Source: Hungatella sp. (lineage in GTDB: Bacteria > Bacillota > Clostridia > Lachnospirales > Lachnospiraceae). Taken from it: a DNA stretch of 64,000 bases. How positions within the stretch are numbered: position 1 is the first letter of the stretch; every line of letters starts with the position of its first letter. A program made the position numbers and the translations under genes. The stretch spans positions 434,001-498,000 of the forward strand of contig WASS01000015.1 of the NCBI GenBank assembly GCA_009712635.1, in the 5' to 3' direction. Below, in pieces: positions 52,347-61,657 of this stretch. The notes under the pieces are model-generated. The model made no database searches. It saw nothing but the letters and a program-made list of their open reading frames with translations, and was not told where the DNA came from.

Positions 52347-53655
52347 GTTCAACCTCTCTGATCTTAATTGTCAGTGGAATCACCATGAGAATCCAGACGA
52401 TTGGTTCTGCTACAATGATCCCCATATAGTTAAGAACCGGTGCCAGAAATGCTGCAATTGCAACCTTTCCTGCCAGTTCAATAAAGCTTGATACAACCGG
52501 GGTTTTATGATCCCCGCATCCCTGAAGTGCATTCCGGAAAATGGATATAGCTGCAGGTACAAAATAAAACAGGGAATTAATCTTTAAGTAAAGGGCAGCT
52601 GTTCCTGCTATATCACGGTTTAAAGAACCGGTTACCAGATACACCAGATAAGGCGCAGCCGTATAACTTAAAAGAATCATTGCCACTGACCAGACAGACG
52701 TAATGATCAGTGCCTGGGAAATGCCCTTATGAATTCGGGAAATATTACCCGCTCCCATATTCTGCCCGCAAAAATTTGCCATGGTCACACCCATAACGGA
52801 AAACGGGAGCATGAAAAACTCTGTAATTTTACGAGCCGCCGTGTGTGCAACAATAATATCTGTCCCCAGAAGATTGATTGCGCTTTGAAGGGAAAGGGTT
52901 CCAAAAAATACCAGTGACATCATGAGAGCCATGGAAATTCCCGACGAATAGAGCTGCCTGATCTCTCCACTGGTAATTTTAAAATCCCGGATATGAAAGC
53001 GAAAAACCGGATACCTTTTTATCATATAGCAAAGGCTTAATACTGCCGACAGAGTTTGGGACAGTACGGTTGCAATAGCCGCCCCCTCCACCCCGCTATG
53101 GAGAACAAGTATGAAGAAAAGATCCAGAAATACATTGAGTATACTGGATAAAACGAGAAATGCCAAAGGAGCCGCCGTATCTCCCACTGCTCTTAAAATG
53201 GAGGCACATGCGTTATATAACATGGTCATGACCATTCCAAGCAGAATGATCCGGATATATCCCTTTGCAGCAGGCATCAAGAACTCCGGTACATGAAGCG
53301 CCCTTAAAAATAAAGGCAGACCTCCCACACACAGCAAAGTAATCACTATGGAGCTGAGAGTCCCTAAAAGCAGACATCCGGCGGAATACCTTCTGACCTT
53401 ATCTTCGTCTCCGGCTCCATAGCTTCTTGCTGTAAGCAGGGCAAAACCACCGGTCAGTCCGGACAGAAAACCAATAAACAGAGTGCTGATGGAAGTTGTG
53501 GCTCCCACAGCTGCCAGTGCACTCTCTCCCAGGGTGCTTCCCACTACCCGGGTATCTGCAAGGCTGTAAAATAGCTGAAATAGATTGCCAGCTGCAACGG
53601 GAAGCGCAAACTGAAGCATGATTTTTCCAGGGCTGCCTTTCGTTAAGTCTTTCAT
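52324..53655 (-). CDS. MATE family efflux transporter
   Basis: A 443-residue membrane protein with 12 predicted helices in two related halves, of the MATE family (DinF/NorM-like, MepA type of Firmicutes). It should export a cationic or organic compound using an Na+ or H+ gradient. The N-terminal PGKIMLQFALPVAAGNLFQ and the inner repeat around FRIHDFKITSGEIRQLY-like residues fit the family layout. Its 3' end overlaps citX, so the two are co-transcribed. The partner regulator is of the BltR/BmrR type, which often controls drug exporters, so a link between exporter and regulator is possible as well. Confidence 0.88.
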   Translation of the reverse strand: MKDLTKGSPGKIMLQFALPVAAGNLFQLFYSLADTRVVGSTLGESALAAVGATTSISTLFIGFLSGLTGGFALLTARSYGAGDEDKVRRYSAGCLLLGTLSSIVITLLCVGGLPLFLRALHVPEFLMPAAKGYIRIILLGMVMTMLYNACASILRAVGDTAAPLAFLVLSSILNVFLDLFFILVLHSGVEGAAIATVLSQTLSAVLSLCYMIKRYPVFRFHIRDFKITSGEIRQLYSSGISMALMMSLVFFGTLSLQSAINLLGTDIIVAHTAARKITEFFMLPFSVMGVTMANFCGQNMGAGNISRIHKGISQALIITSVWSVAMILLSYTAAPYLVYLVTGSLNRDIAGTAALYLKINSLFYFVPAAISIFRNALQGCGDHKTPVVSSFIELAGKVAIAAFLAPVLNYMGIIVAEPIVWILMVIPLTIKIREVEHGEICRA

Positions 53656-53702
53656 ACTTTCTCCTTAGTCATCTTCATATTCTTCCCATCGGTCAGATAC
53701 CG

Positions 53703-53993
53703 TCAGACAGTAAAATCCTCAAATCCGGAAATCATGGGATACGGTGCAATGCTTTTCACCGGACTGGTTATCGTCCCCTTAACATAAGGACTGAATGCCA
53801 GACGGCGAAATGGTTCTTTTGTTTTATTTTTAATCAGTCTGTCATTTCTTCCTAACTCACCTATGTAATTTCCATTCTTGTTATACAGTTCTTTGCCATA
53901 AAACTTACCAAGAACTGTTCCATCACAAGCAACCAGATAATCCCGCTGCTTCACCCCGATATAGCTTCCTCCCCAGTTCCAAAATTTTTCCAT
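53703..53993 (-). CDS. Small protein resembling the 4-fold beta-flower family
   Basis: A 96-residue protein made of short beta hairpins with repeated G-x-Y-I-G motifs (GGSYIGVKQRDYL, GNYIGELGRN). It resembles the small family named 4-fold beta flower proteins, whose function is unknown. The ATG at 53993 follows AAAGGTG by 8 bases; a longer reading upstream starts with an unlikely Phe/Cys-rich leader. No signal peptide or membrane segment is present. It stands between the MATE gene and the divergent aroF gene. The assignment is by pattern only. Confidence 0.6.
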   Translation of the reverse strand: MEKFWNWGGSYIGVKQRDYLVACDGTVLGKFYGKELYNKNGNYIGELGRNDRLIKNKTKEPFRRLAFSPYVKGTITSPVKSIAPYPMISGFEDFTV

Positions 53994-54175
53994 ATTTTTA
54001 ACACCTTTCCATTTTTCATTCGTTAACATCATACAACATTTTTGAAAAAAAAGGAACACTTTACAAGAGGCACTTGGTCAAACTTAACCAAATTTCAAGG
54101 AACACTGGATTTTTCCGGTATTCTGTTATATAATCAACAGCAAAAAATAAAACAGCAATGAAACAGGAGGATATT

Positions 54176-55204
54176 ATGGGATTTCAATATGTCAGCAATT
54201 TGCCCAGCCCGGAAGAAATCAAAGATCGTTTTCCTCTTCCAGCCGCTTTAAAAGCCCTTAAGATAGAAAGAGACCAGGCCATCAGTGACGTACTTACAGG
54301 AAACAGCGACAAATTTCTGGTTATTATTGGTCCCTGTTCTGCTGATAACGAAGACTCCGTCTGTGATTATGTAAATCGGCTGGTGAAGGTTCAGGAGAAA
54401 ACGAAGGACCGTTTAATTCTGGTTCCCAGAATTTACACCAACAAGCCAAGAACCACAGGCGAAGGCTATAAAGGAATGCTTCACCAGCCTGACCCGGAGA
54501 AAAAGCCGGACATGCACGAAGGACTCATCGCCATCCGCCGGATGCACATGAAAGTTTTTGAGGAGACCGGTTTATCCACAGCAGACGAAATGCTGTATCC
54601 GGAGAACTTAACCTACCTTGATGATATCATGTCCTACATTGCCATCGGAGCCCGTTCCGTTGAAAACCAGCAGCATCGGTTAACCTCCAGCGGCTGTGAG
54701 GTGGCAGTTGGAATGAAAAACCCCACCAGCGGCGATATGTCGGTTATGCTGAACTCCGTAGTTGCTGCTCAGCAGGCTCATGATTTTACTTACCGTGGCT
54801 GGGAAGTGAAAAGCTCCGGCAATCCCCTTGCCCATACCATCCTGAGGGGTGCGGTTAATAAGCACGGTCAATGCATCCCCAACTATCATTTTGAAGATTT
54901 ATTTCTTCTTCATGAGATGTACAGCAGACGTAATTTGCAGAATCCGGCATGCATCGTAGATGCAAACCATTCAAACTCCAATAAAAAATACAGGGAGCAG
55001 ATCCGTATCTCCAAAGAAGTCCTTCACAGCAGAAAGCACGCTCCTGAGATCCGCAGCCTTGTTAAAGGACTGATGATTGAAAGCTATATCGAGCCTGGCT
55101 GCCAGAAAGTTGGAGACGGATGCTATGGAAAATCCATTACCGATCCATGTCTTGGGTGGGAGGAATCCGAGCGTCTGATTTATGAGATTGCGGAGAACTG
55201 TTAA
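54176..55204 (+). CDS. aroF: 3-deoxy-7-phosphoheptulonate synthase (DAHP synthase), class I
   Basis: A 342-residue enzyme that joins phosphoenolpyruvate and erythrose 4-phosphate in the first step of aromatic amino acid synthesis. Motifs of the AroF/G/H class are clear: IIGPCSADN near residue 60, RIYTNKPRTTGEGYKGM near 90, ARSVENQQHR near 160 and DANHSNSNKKY near 265. The N-terminal part matches the allosteric region of the short, amino-acid-regulated type. AGGAGG lies 6 bases before the ATG at 54176; an earlier ATG would bury it. The gene is monocistronic, and the next gene is convergent. Confidence 0.96.
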   Translation: MGFQYVSNLPSPEEIKDRFPLPAALKALKIERDQAISDVLTGNSDKFLVIIGPCSADNEDSVCDYVNRLVKVQEKTKDRLILVPRIYTNKPRTTGEGYKGMLHQPDPEKKPDMHEGLIAIRRMHMKVFEETGLSTADEMLYPENLTYLDDIMSYIAIGARSVENQQHRLTSSGCEVAVGMKNPTSGDMSVMLNSVVAAQQAHDFTYRGWEVKSSGNPLAHTILRGAVNKHGQCIPNYHFEDLFLLHEMYSRRNLQNPACIVDANHSNSNKKYREQIRISKEVLHSRKHAPEIRSLVKGLMIESYIEPGCQKVGDGCYGKSITDPCLGWEESERLIYEIAENC

Positions 55205-55247
55205 ATACCCATATATTTTTTTCAATTACAAGTAATTTAAAATAAGG

Positions 55248-55298
55248 TATAGACCAAAACAATCTGATTTATCTTTCAACAGATTACTTTGGTCTATA
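55248..55298. terminator. Inverted repeat between aroF and the immunity-like gene
   Basis: Two 19-base arms (55248-55266 and 55280-55298) pair at 17 of 19 positions with a short loop. It lies between convergent genes and probably ends both, although a clean T-run is lacking directly after the stem. Confidence 0.5.
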
Positions 55299-55303
55299 TT
55301 GAT

Positions 55304-56092
55304 TTAAATATTTTCTTCACTTGATGTTCTAAACATATTCAAAAAATAATTGATGCTATCTTTTCCTTCGCGCAAATGATAAATTATATCATTCAAGGGA
55401 TATGTCCCACTTATGTCTCCACGCATCTTATCTATCCAGCATATATTTCCATAATCCTCCCTCCATTGCCACTCTCCACCCCTCCTGGATATCAGTTCTT
55501 CTCCATATACTGCCGCCAAACCTACAAGGTTGTCTTCTATCTCTTTAAAATCTTTATTTTTATACTCTTGTATTACATTATTGATTTTTTCCAGTACTTT
55601 TCTTGTTGAGGTCTCAGTTTCTATCCCCATAAGAATACGATATTCTCGGTTCAAGTCACTATGCTTTTGAAATAACTCCTGATTTGTCTTTATTGTCGGC
55701 CGTTTTTCCGTTAATGGCACACTGATTTCTTCTAATGCATTAAGGCCATGCTCCAGAATAATGCTCTTAAATGTATTTAAAATATCAATAAATTCTTCCT
55801 CATTATTCCACAACCACCATTCCTTTGGAATTGGAAGACCTGGATATAAATAATTAACCTTTTTGTCTGGATAAAATTCACTTCCATCTATCGTTTTCTG
55901 CTGGTACGCATTCGTATTAAATTTGAGTGCTAAATATTTAGAATGTATTATTTGTACATCTATAAATTGCTTTAGATCGCCTCTTTCCCTGACAAACCGA
56001 ATCCCCTCATTCTTATCTGAATTATTGATTTTAAAACCATGCGAGGAAATGGAGTCACCAATTATCTTTTTAATTTTTCCTATTTTATTCAT
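55304..56092 (-). CDS. Putative immunity protein of the RHS toxin
   Basis: A 262-residue soluble protein, rich in Lys/Glu/Asn, with no signal peptide. The first 110 residues (for example HGFKINNSDKNEG and FIDVQIIHSKYLALKF) resemble the DUF4304-like fold found in bacterial proteins near toxins. The second half is helical. It lies right after the RHS toxin region, in the same direction and only about 26 bases from the out-of-frame toxin end. That is the standard place for the antidote to a C-terminal toxin. The role is therefore inferred from position; no known immunity family is recognised with confidence. The A/T-rich codon use matches the toxin end of the RHS gene. Confidence 0.6.
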   Translation of the reverse strand: MNKIGKIKKIIGDSISSHGFKINNSDKNEGIRFVRERGDLKQFIDVQIIHSKYLALKFNTNAYQQKTIDGSEFYPDKKVNYLYPGLPIPKEWWLWNNEEEFIDILNTFKSIILEHGLNALEEISVPLTEKRPTIKTNQELFQKHSDLNREYRILMGIETETSTRKVLEKINNVIQEYKNKDFKEIEDNLVGLAAVYGEELISRRGGEWQWREDYGNICWIDKMRGDISGTYPLNDIIYHLREGKDSINYFLNMFRTSSEENI

Positions 56093-56118
56093 TATTTTAT
56101 TCCTCCAAGATCATAATA

Positions 56119-56508
56119 TTACGGACAAGCAAAATTCAATGGAATAGAAGGAGGAAAGAAAAGTGATGGAATCATACGTATTGCTCTATAAAGTATATAT
56201 CCACCAGCTAACGATCCGACTCCTATACCTACAGTTTTTGCTACCTTTTCCGCATCTTTTCCCTTTTCTGTACTCACTGATGGTGCAACCACAGGTTCTT
56301 TCTTTGGTTTATTTACATATCCCCAATAAACCATTCCTGGCTCGTCTGGAAACGTGTAATACCGAAGATTTTTATTAGGTTTCGTGGGGCAAGGCACCGT
56401 CCAGCCATTAGGATTAAATGTAGTTCCAGTTGCATCAACATTATTGATTCCCATGGTTCTCAAAGCCTGTATATATCCTTTCCTCTGTTCCTGTTGGTTG
56501 TCCGGCAT
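56119..56508 (-). CDS. Out-of-frame continuation of the RHS nuclease tip
   Basis: A reading frame of 129 codons that begins inside the end of the RHS gene in another frame. It could be read as a separate protein from an internal ATG, but it has no ribosome binding site. Its start QQEQRKGYIQALRTMG is the helix expected after the ExK motif of PD-(D/E)XK nucleases, and it joins smoothly to the RHS frame if one C is removed near 56496-56500. The remainder holds NLRYYTFPDEPG and ends with a hydrophobic helix (VGIGVGSLAGGYILY). I read it as the true C-terminus of the toxin, split by a frameshift. Whether this is real, phase-variable or a sequencing error is not decidable here. Confidence 0.65.
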   Translation of the reverse strand: MPDNQQEQRKGYIQALRTMGINNVDATGTTFNPNGWTVPCPTKPNKNLRYYTFPDEPGMVYWGYVNKPKKEPVVAPSVSTEKGKDAEKVAKTVGIGVGSLAGGYILYRAIRMIPSLFFPPSIPLNFACP

Positions 56509-59500
56509 TATTCCAAAATGAATTATGATGGTATTGCGATATAGGCTTTATTTCATAAACCTCTGCCATTCCACTTCCATTATTATTTAAATACATATCA
56601 ATACTTCCTGTTCCGGTCATACTATAGGGATATCCAGTCACTTTCTTCTCTACTTCACCATTTCCTGGATATCTTACCATAAAGATAGCTTGTAATACTT
56701 CATGAGCCTCCCTGCCTTCCTTAGAAGTGTAATACCCCCATGGATCAACATATAGCAGAGGATTTTGAAAACAATAGTTATAGTAGTTTAAAGAAGCAGT
56801 AATACCCAGACTGCCTCCAAAGCTGTCATTACTGATAAATCTACCAATAGATGGCATATATTCTCTGGCCTGTGCGAAATAATTATTATTTTCTTCCTCT
56901 AACTGATATCCTGTAAACCCAAAGGGTTGTAAAGAGGGACTATTATCAAGAATATTACCAAATTCATCATAGCTATAACTTTCTAACACCGTACCATTAT
57001 TCGCCAAATACCGAATGGGGCTTCCAAGATCATCTAACCAAAAATACCTTTTTCCATTATTATCCCAGGTACCTGCTAAATTTTCATCCCATATATAATT
57101 TTGTCCACCAGAACTTGTCTCTTTCCTTAACAAATTATTATAACCACTTGTTAAATCGATTACGTACTTTGTTTTATCATAAACACCTGTTTTTCTTTTA
57201 TCACTGCTCTTCCCTATTCGGAATCCCAACCCATTGTATTCATATTTTACACTCATACCATCATTATCTGTAAAATTTGCAAGTCTGTTTTTTTCATCAA
57301 ATTCATAACTATATGTTTCTTTTCCATTCTTAATAACTGAAATTAAATTTCCTCTTTTATCATAATTGTATTCTTTTCTCTCTCTCCCTTCTTCTTTTAT
57401 AAGCTGGTTCGCAGAATTGTATAAAAATATTGTTTTTTCACCACGTGCCTCGGTACAGATACGGTTTCCATAAGCATCATATAGATAGTTAATTTCCTTT
57501 TCACCATTCTTTACAATTCCTTCCAAACGATTTAGTTTGTCATAATAATAAATAGAATTATCACTTTTGGAATTCATACCTCTACGATGGTTTTTTATAT
57601 TTTTTTTATTACCAACCGCATCATAATTAATATAATATTCATCTATGGTTTCATCATAGATTGAATGAGTAAAATGGTTTAGTCTACCGGAAACATCGTA
57701 ATTATAATTTGAAATAAGGCCGTTACCACATTTTTTATTAATTAGCTCATTTTTATCATTGTAGCAGTATTGGCTTATCCACCCAGTTCCTTCTACTTTT
57801 GACAGGCGGTGACATTTATCATAGATATAATTAACACAACTTCCATCTGGATAAATAATCGCTTCTTTCTGATTATTAGCATTATATCTGTAATTAACTG
57901 TTTTCCCTTCGCTATCAGTAACCTGATTTATTCTCCCATATATATCATTATTTATTTTGGTTTTACCTGTACAATCATTAATCTCAATAAGCTGCCTGAG
58001 AGAATTATAAACAAAATTAGTTTTTTTATCACTTCCATAGGATATTTCAGTAATCAGACCTGATAAATTATATTTATATTTTGTTTCATAACCATCTGAA
58101 TCTATCATGCTTACAAGATTTCCGATTTCGTCATAATTATAATAATTAGTGTTACTTAAAGCATCTGTTATGGATTCAACTCTTCCTAACAAATCTCTTT
58201 TATATAAAATTGAGTGGTCTCTTTCTTTTTTTTGTCTGCTGTTTATATTTGTTATTTTGTCATACTCCATCTCCATTTTATCAGATATTCCGCCACTTTG
58301 CTGGATAGAAATTAAATCACCTAAATTATCATATACGTATTGTGTTTTATTTCCAATGGCATTAATAATTTCTGTAAGCCTTTTTGCTGGAGAATATGAG
58401 TATTTTGTCCTGTTGCCGTTTCCGTCTACAATTGAAGTTACATTGCCTACCTCATCATATTCATAAACGATTCTCTCACCCAAATTACTTATAATACCCG
58501 TAAGCTGATTAAGTATGTCGTATTCGTAATTTAATACATATTCGTTATTAATAATTTTTTCAGTTATGTTCTCATTTGCATCATATTTATAATCTTCACT
58601 AACTCCATTTGAATATTCAATTCTCTTTAATAAACCTCCTTTATAATAAAAACATAGTGTCTCTAGTCCGTCTCCATCAATTATTTTTACTGGCAAATTC
58701 ATATTATTGTAAACATATGTAAGCGTTCTTCCATAAATATCTGTTTCTTTTATATTTCTACCCAATGCATCATATTGGGTAAGTATGCTTCTTCCGGCAT
58801 TATCAGTAACTTTAATAATCTTACCCTGGTAATTATACTCAAATGTTGTAAAGTTACCATCGGGTTCATAAATTCCAATATTACGATTTAATGCATCATA
58901 AGAAAAGACAGTTTCATTTCCCAAGGGGTCTATGATATTTGTCCTGTTGCCATTTCTATCATACTTAAATTTTGTTTTTCCTCCAGATCCATCATTAATA
59001 CATTCCAATTGATTTAAGTGATTATAAGAATATTGAATGCATCTGCCATTAGGTAGTGTTTTTTTAGTGAGCATGTTCATTGTATTGTACTCAGCTATAG
59101 TAATATTTCCCTCCTGATCTATAAATTGATAAGGTTTATTACTATCATTATAATTCATTACTTGTTTACTTCCATCATAATCAATGATTAAAGTAAGCCT
59201 ATTATCTTCATATACAAAAGATTTTCTTTTTCCCGCAGCATTTATTATGCTAACTAAATTATCCTGGTTATCATATTCATATTTTGTTATATTTTGATTT
59301 CCATCAACACTTTCAATTATTCTATTTAATAAATCATACTTGTATTTACTGATACCGCCATTTCCTTCTTTGAATAATATCACATTTCCTTTGTGATCGT
59401 ATTGATAACAAATATCTGATTCATCAGGCTGTATAATTCTACTAATCATCTCTTTATCCTGATATAACACTTTAGTTGATATACCAAGCTGATTTATAAT

Positions 59501-61069
59501 TTCCGTACAATTACCATTACAGTCATAATTATATTTTAAGCAGCCATTGCCTGGATCTTTAACTTGAATTAACTGATTATTCGCATTATACGTCATATTT
59601 GTTTTCTGTCCCAGAGCATTTATTATCTGTGTAATATTCCCACGGTTATCATATGCGCATCGGGTAACGTTACCATTCTTGTCTGTATAACTGATTTTCT
59701 GATTCTTGTCATTATATGCAAACGTTTCCTCACCATCCTCATAAATAGTTCGAAGATTACGCATCCGATCATCGCATTCATAAATGACCATATTACCATT
59801 CTGCTCTTTCATAAAGGTAAGATTATTTTTATCATCATAGCGCAGCTCTACCTCGCCACCATCTGGCATGATTTGTTTCACTACCCGGTCCGCACCATCA
59901 TAATTGTTTTTCACTCCCGAAATTCCATTAGGTGTGACAATTTCATCTAACTTACCGTTCTCGTTATATTTATATGTAAAGGTATTTCCTAAGGTATTTG
60001 TAAACCAGCGCAATTTGCCGTATTGATATTTTAAGCTGATCTTTCGCCCAGTATGGTCTTCCACATAGATTAGATTCTTTTCCTTGTTATATTTATACTT
60101 TAGCTGATCACCTGTACCGTTTTCCACTCTCTCAAGGAGACCAGCCCCATCATATGTAAACGTTCGGCATTTTCCACTTTTATCTTTCTGAGTACGCATT
60201 CTTCCGTCGCAGTCGAACTCATAAATTATTCCATCTTCCCTTTCGTACAAATAATTGCTTCCTGACTTATTTAATCTGCCTCCATCTCCCATTACCGGAG
60301 CATAATCTCCATCTAACTTCTTACGGTATGGAATCTCTCTGCCATCCTCCAGGATGATTCCAAGCAGATCTTCACCGACAATCTTTACCAGACGCACCCC
60401 ATAATTATGGCTCCAGCCCACTCCAATATCTCCCTGAGAACCGCAGTCCATTGCATTATAAAACAGCTTGAAACTTAAGGGCATGGCGCCATTAATAACT
60501 AGGTCTTCTTTTTCATAAATATAATTCCCTGTATTCATATTAATTGGGTCCTTGCCAAAAACGTGGCAGAGCATATTTTTCCCAGCGGTCCAGCGGACTA
60601 CATTTTGATAACGTTTCAAAAAAGCAGCCCAGTTTATTGCTCCGTCATACCCCTGACCTGATGTGACTGGAATTATGATTCCTCCCTTTTTGCACATTAA
60701 AACAGAACTCATACTAATTGCATCTTCTCCGCCAACCATTTCTGCCTTTGTGGCTGATACTGTAGTATTTTCCCATTTTTCAACCAGATCCATAAAACCC
60801 TCACACTGATGAGTATCCTGATTCTTCTTACATTCACCAAAATAAGAAATATTAACACATGCTTTACAATCCTTGCAGTTCGCTTTCTGCTTTCCACCAC
60901 TGGTATAGTTATGATTTTCCGGTAACTTAAGTTGTGTAATACAACTACCATTGACACACATTAATTTTGCTCCTTCTACCAGATACTGTGTGCTGTCAGT
61001 GGATTTCTTATCCTGATTAAAAATATTCCCCAGTCCAAATCCTAAATTCAATTTTCCTGTGTCACTCAT
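56441..61069 (-). CDS. DUF4280 (PAAR-like)-RHS repeat polymorphic toxin with nuclease tip
   Basis: A 1542-residue protein. Residues about 28-150 form a cysteine-rich DUF4280 domain, a PAAR-like spike tip (EGAKLMCVNGSC, NISYFGEC, SSVLMCKKGG). RHS/YD repeats run from about 190 to 1400 and form the shell. The core ends with GRFISNDSF and NPLLYVDPWG (the conserved DPxG cleavage site). The tip that follows has SIDMYLN and VYEIKP, the Asp and ExK of a PD-(D/E)XK nuclease. The reading frame then breaks at about 56500 (see the entry at 56119). The N-terminal third has normal base composition; the repeats and tip are clearly more A/T-rich. VgrG and chaperone-like genes lie upstream. It is probably loaded on VgrG and delivered to competitors. 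Confidence 0.88.
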   Translation of the reverse strand: MSDTGKLNLGFGLGNIFNQDKKSTDSTQYLVEGAKLMCVNGSCITQLKLPENHNYTSGGKQKANCKDCKACVNISYFGECKKNQDTHQCEGFMDLVEKWENTTVSATKAEMVGGEDAISMSSVLMCKKGGIIIPVTSGQGYDGAINWAAFLKRYQNVVRWTAGKNMLCHVFGKDPINMNTGNYIYEKEDLVINGAMPLSFKLFYNAMDCGSQGDIGVGWSHNYGVRLVKIVGEDLLGIILEDGREIPYRKKLDGDYAPVMGDGGRLNKSGSNYLYEREDGIIYEFDCDGRMRTQKDKSGKCRTFTYDGAGLLERVENGTGDQLKYKYNKEKNLIYVEDHTGRKISLKYQYGKLRWFTNTLGNTFTYKYNENGKLDEIVTPNGISGVKNNYDGADRVVKQIMPDGGEVELRYDDKNNLTFMKEQNGNMVIYECDDRMRNLRTIYEDGEETFAYNDKNQKISYTDKNGNVTRCAYDNRGNITQIINALGQKTNMTYNANNQLIQVKDPGNGCLKYNYDCNGNCTEIINQLGISTKVLYQDKEMISRIIQPDESDICYQYDHKGNVILFKEGNGGISKYKYDLLNRIIESVDGNQNITKYEYDNQDNLVSIINAAGKRKSFVYEDNRLTLIIDYDGSKQVMNYNDSNKPYQFIDQEGNITIAEYNTMNMLTKKTLPNGRCIQYSYNHLNQLECINDGSGGKTKFKYDRNGNRTNIIDPLGNETVFSYDALNRNIGIYEPDGNFTTFEYNYQGKIIKVTDNAGRSILTQYDALGRNIKETDIYGRTLTYVYNNMNLPVKIIDGDGLETLCFYYKGGLLKRIEYSNGVSEDYKYDANENITEKIINNEYVLNYEYDILNQLTGIISNLGERIVYEYDEVGNVTSIVDGNGNRTKYSYSPAKRLTEIINAIGNKTQYVYDNLGDLISIQQSGGISDKMEMEYDKITNINSRQKKERDHSILYKRDLLGRVESITDALSNTNYYNYDEIGNLVSMIDSDGYETKYKYNLSGLITEISYGSDKKTNFVYNSLRQLIEINDCTGKTKINNDIYGRINQVTDSEGKTVNYRYNANNQKEAIIYPDGSCVNYIYDKCHRLSKVEGTGWISQYCYNDKNELINKKCGNGLISNYNYDVSGRLNHFTHSIYDETIDEYYINYDAVGNKKNIKNHRRGMNSKSDNSIYYYDKLNRLEGIVKNGEKEINYLYDAYGNRICTEARGEKTIFLYNSANQLIKEEGRERKEYNYDKRGNLISVIKNGKETYSYEFDEKNRLANFTDNDGMSVKYEYNGLGFRIGKSSDKRKTGVYDKTKYVIDLTSGYNNLLRKETSSGGQNYIWDENLAGTWDNNGKRYFWLDDLGSPIRYLANNGTVLESYSYDEFGNILDNSPSLQPFGFTGYQLEEENNNYFAQAREYMPSIGRFISNDSFGGSLGITASLNYYNYCFQNPLLYVDPWGYYTSKEGREAHEVLQAIFMVRYPGNGEVEKKVTGYPYSMTGTGSIDMYLNNNGSGMAEVYEIKPISQYHHNSFWNNAGQPTGTEERIYTGFENHGNQ

Positions 61070-61111
61070 TAAGGTTCCCCCTATCTTTTGTTCTTTTATC
61101 TATCCCTTTTA

Positions 61112-61657
61112 TTACACCCTATTAAACGCTCCATCAATCAAACAAATCTCTTTTAGTTCCAATCCAATAATATTTCGTTCCAACAGACTTTCCGCCAGAT
61201 CCATTCGAATAACGATCACATTCTCCGCTCCAACTCTGACACGAAACAGAGGAATACCTGTCATTTTACTCCGATCCAAAATAAGTTCCCGCTGCCCAGG
61301 TCCCGGCTTTTGCGCCAGACAGTCCTGTTCTTCCAATATCGGACAGAAATAAGAAGCGCACGCTTCTTTGTCTGTATCGAAAAGTACAAAAAATAGAAAC
61401 GGAATATTGGAATCGTATAAGCCGATTACTTCCATAGCTGTCCTTGATAGCAGAAGAACAGGTCTCTCAATGATATCGGGAAATATACCATCAATACCAA
61501 GCTTTGCATTTAGCAATACATAAGAAGGTATGTTCTGATACTCTTTCCTGTTTAACTTCCTTATATCAATAGACTGGTTAACATTCATAATCTGCAAAAG
61601 GGGATTCTTTTCTTCGTTGGTCAGAATAAAATATTTTAAGTTTCCCTGGTACGCCAT
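61112..61657 (-). CDS. Unknown protein of the VgrG-RHS cluster
   Basis: A 181-residue soluble protein of mixed alpha/beta character, with no signal peptide or membrane segment. I do not recognise the family with confidence; the pattern slightly recalls DUF1629/Imm11-type proteins near polymorphic toxins (for example RPVLLLSRTAMEVIGLYD and RMDLAESLLERNIIGLELKEI). The ATG follows GGGGGAG. It overlaps the preceding gene by 22 bases and precedes the RHS gene by 42 bases. The position between VgrG and its RHS cargo fits an adaptor, chaperone or accessory protein. This is inference from the gene order. Confidence 0.6.
   Translation of the reverse strand: MAYQGNLKYFILTNEEKNPLLQIMNVNQSIDIRKLNRKEYQNIPSYVLLNAKLGIDGIFPDIIERPVLLLSRTAMEVIGLYDSNIPFLFFVLFDTDKEACASYFCPILEEQDCLAQKPGPGQRELILDRSKMTGIPLFRVRVGAENVIVIRMDLAESLLERNIIGLELKEICLIDGAFNRV

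Noticed and set aside
56441-60900. Tandem DNA repeats or CRISPR-like array inside the RHS gene
   Set aside because: The periodicity comes from the YD protein repeats; the DNA units are diverged and there are no uniform spacers.
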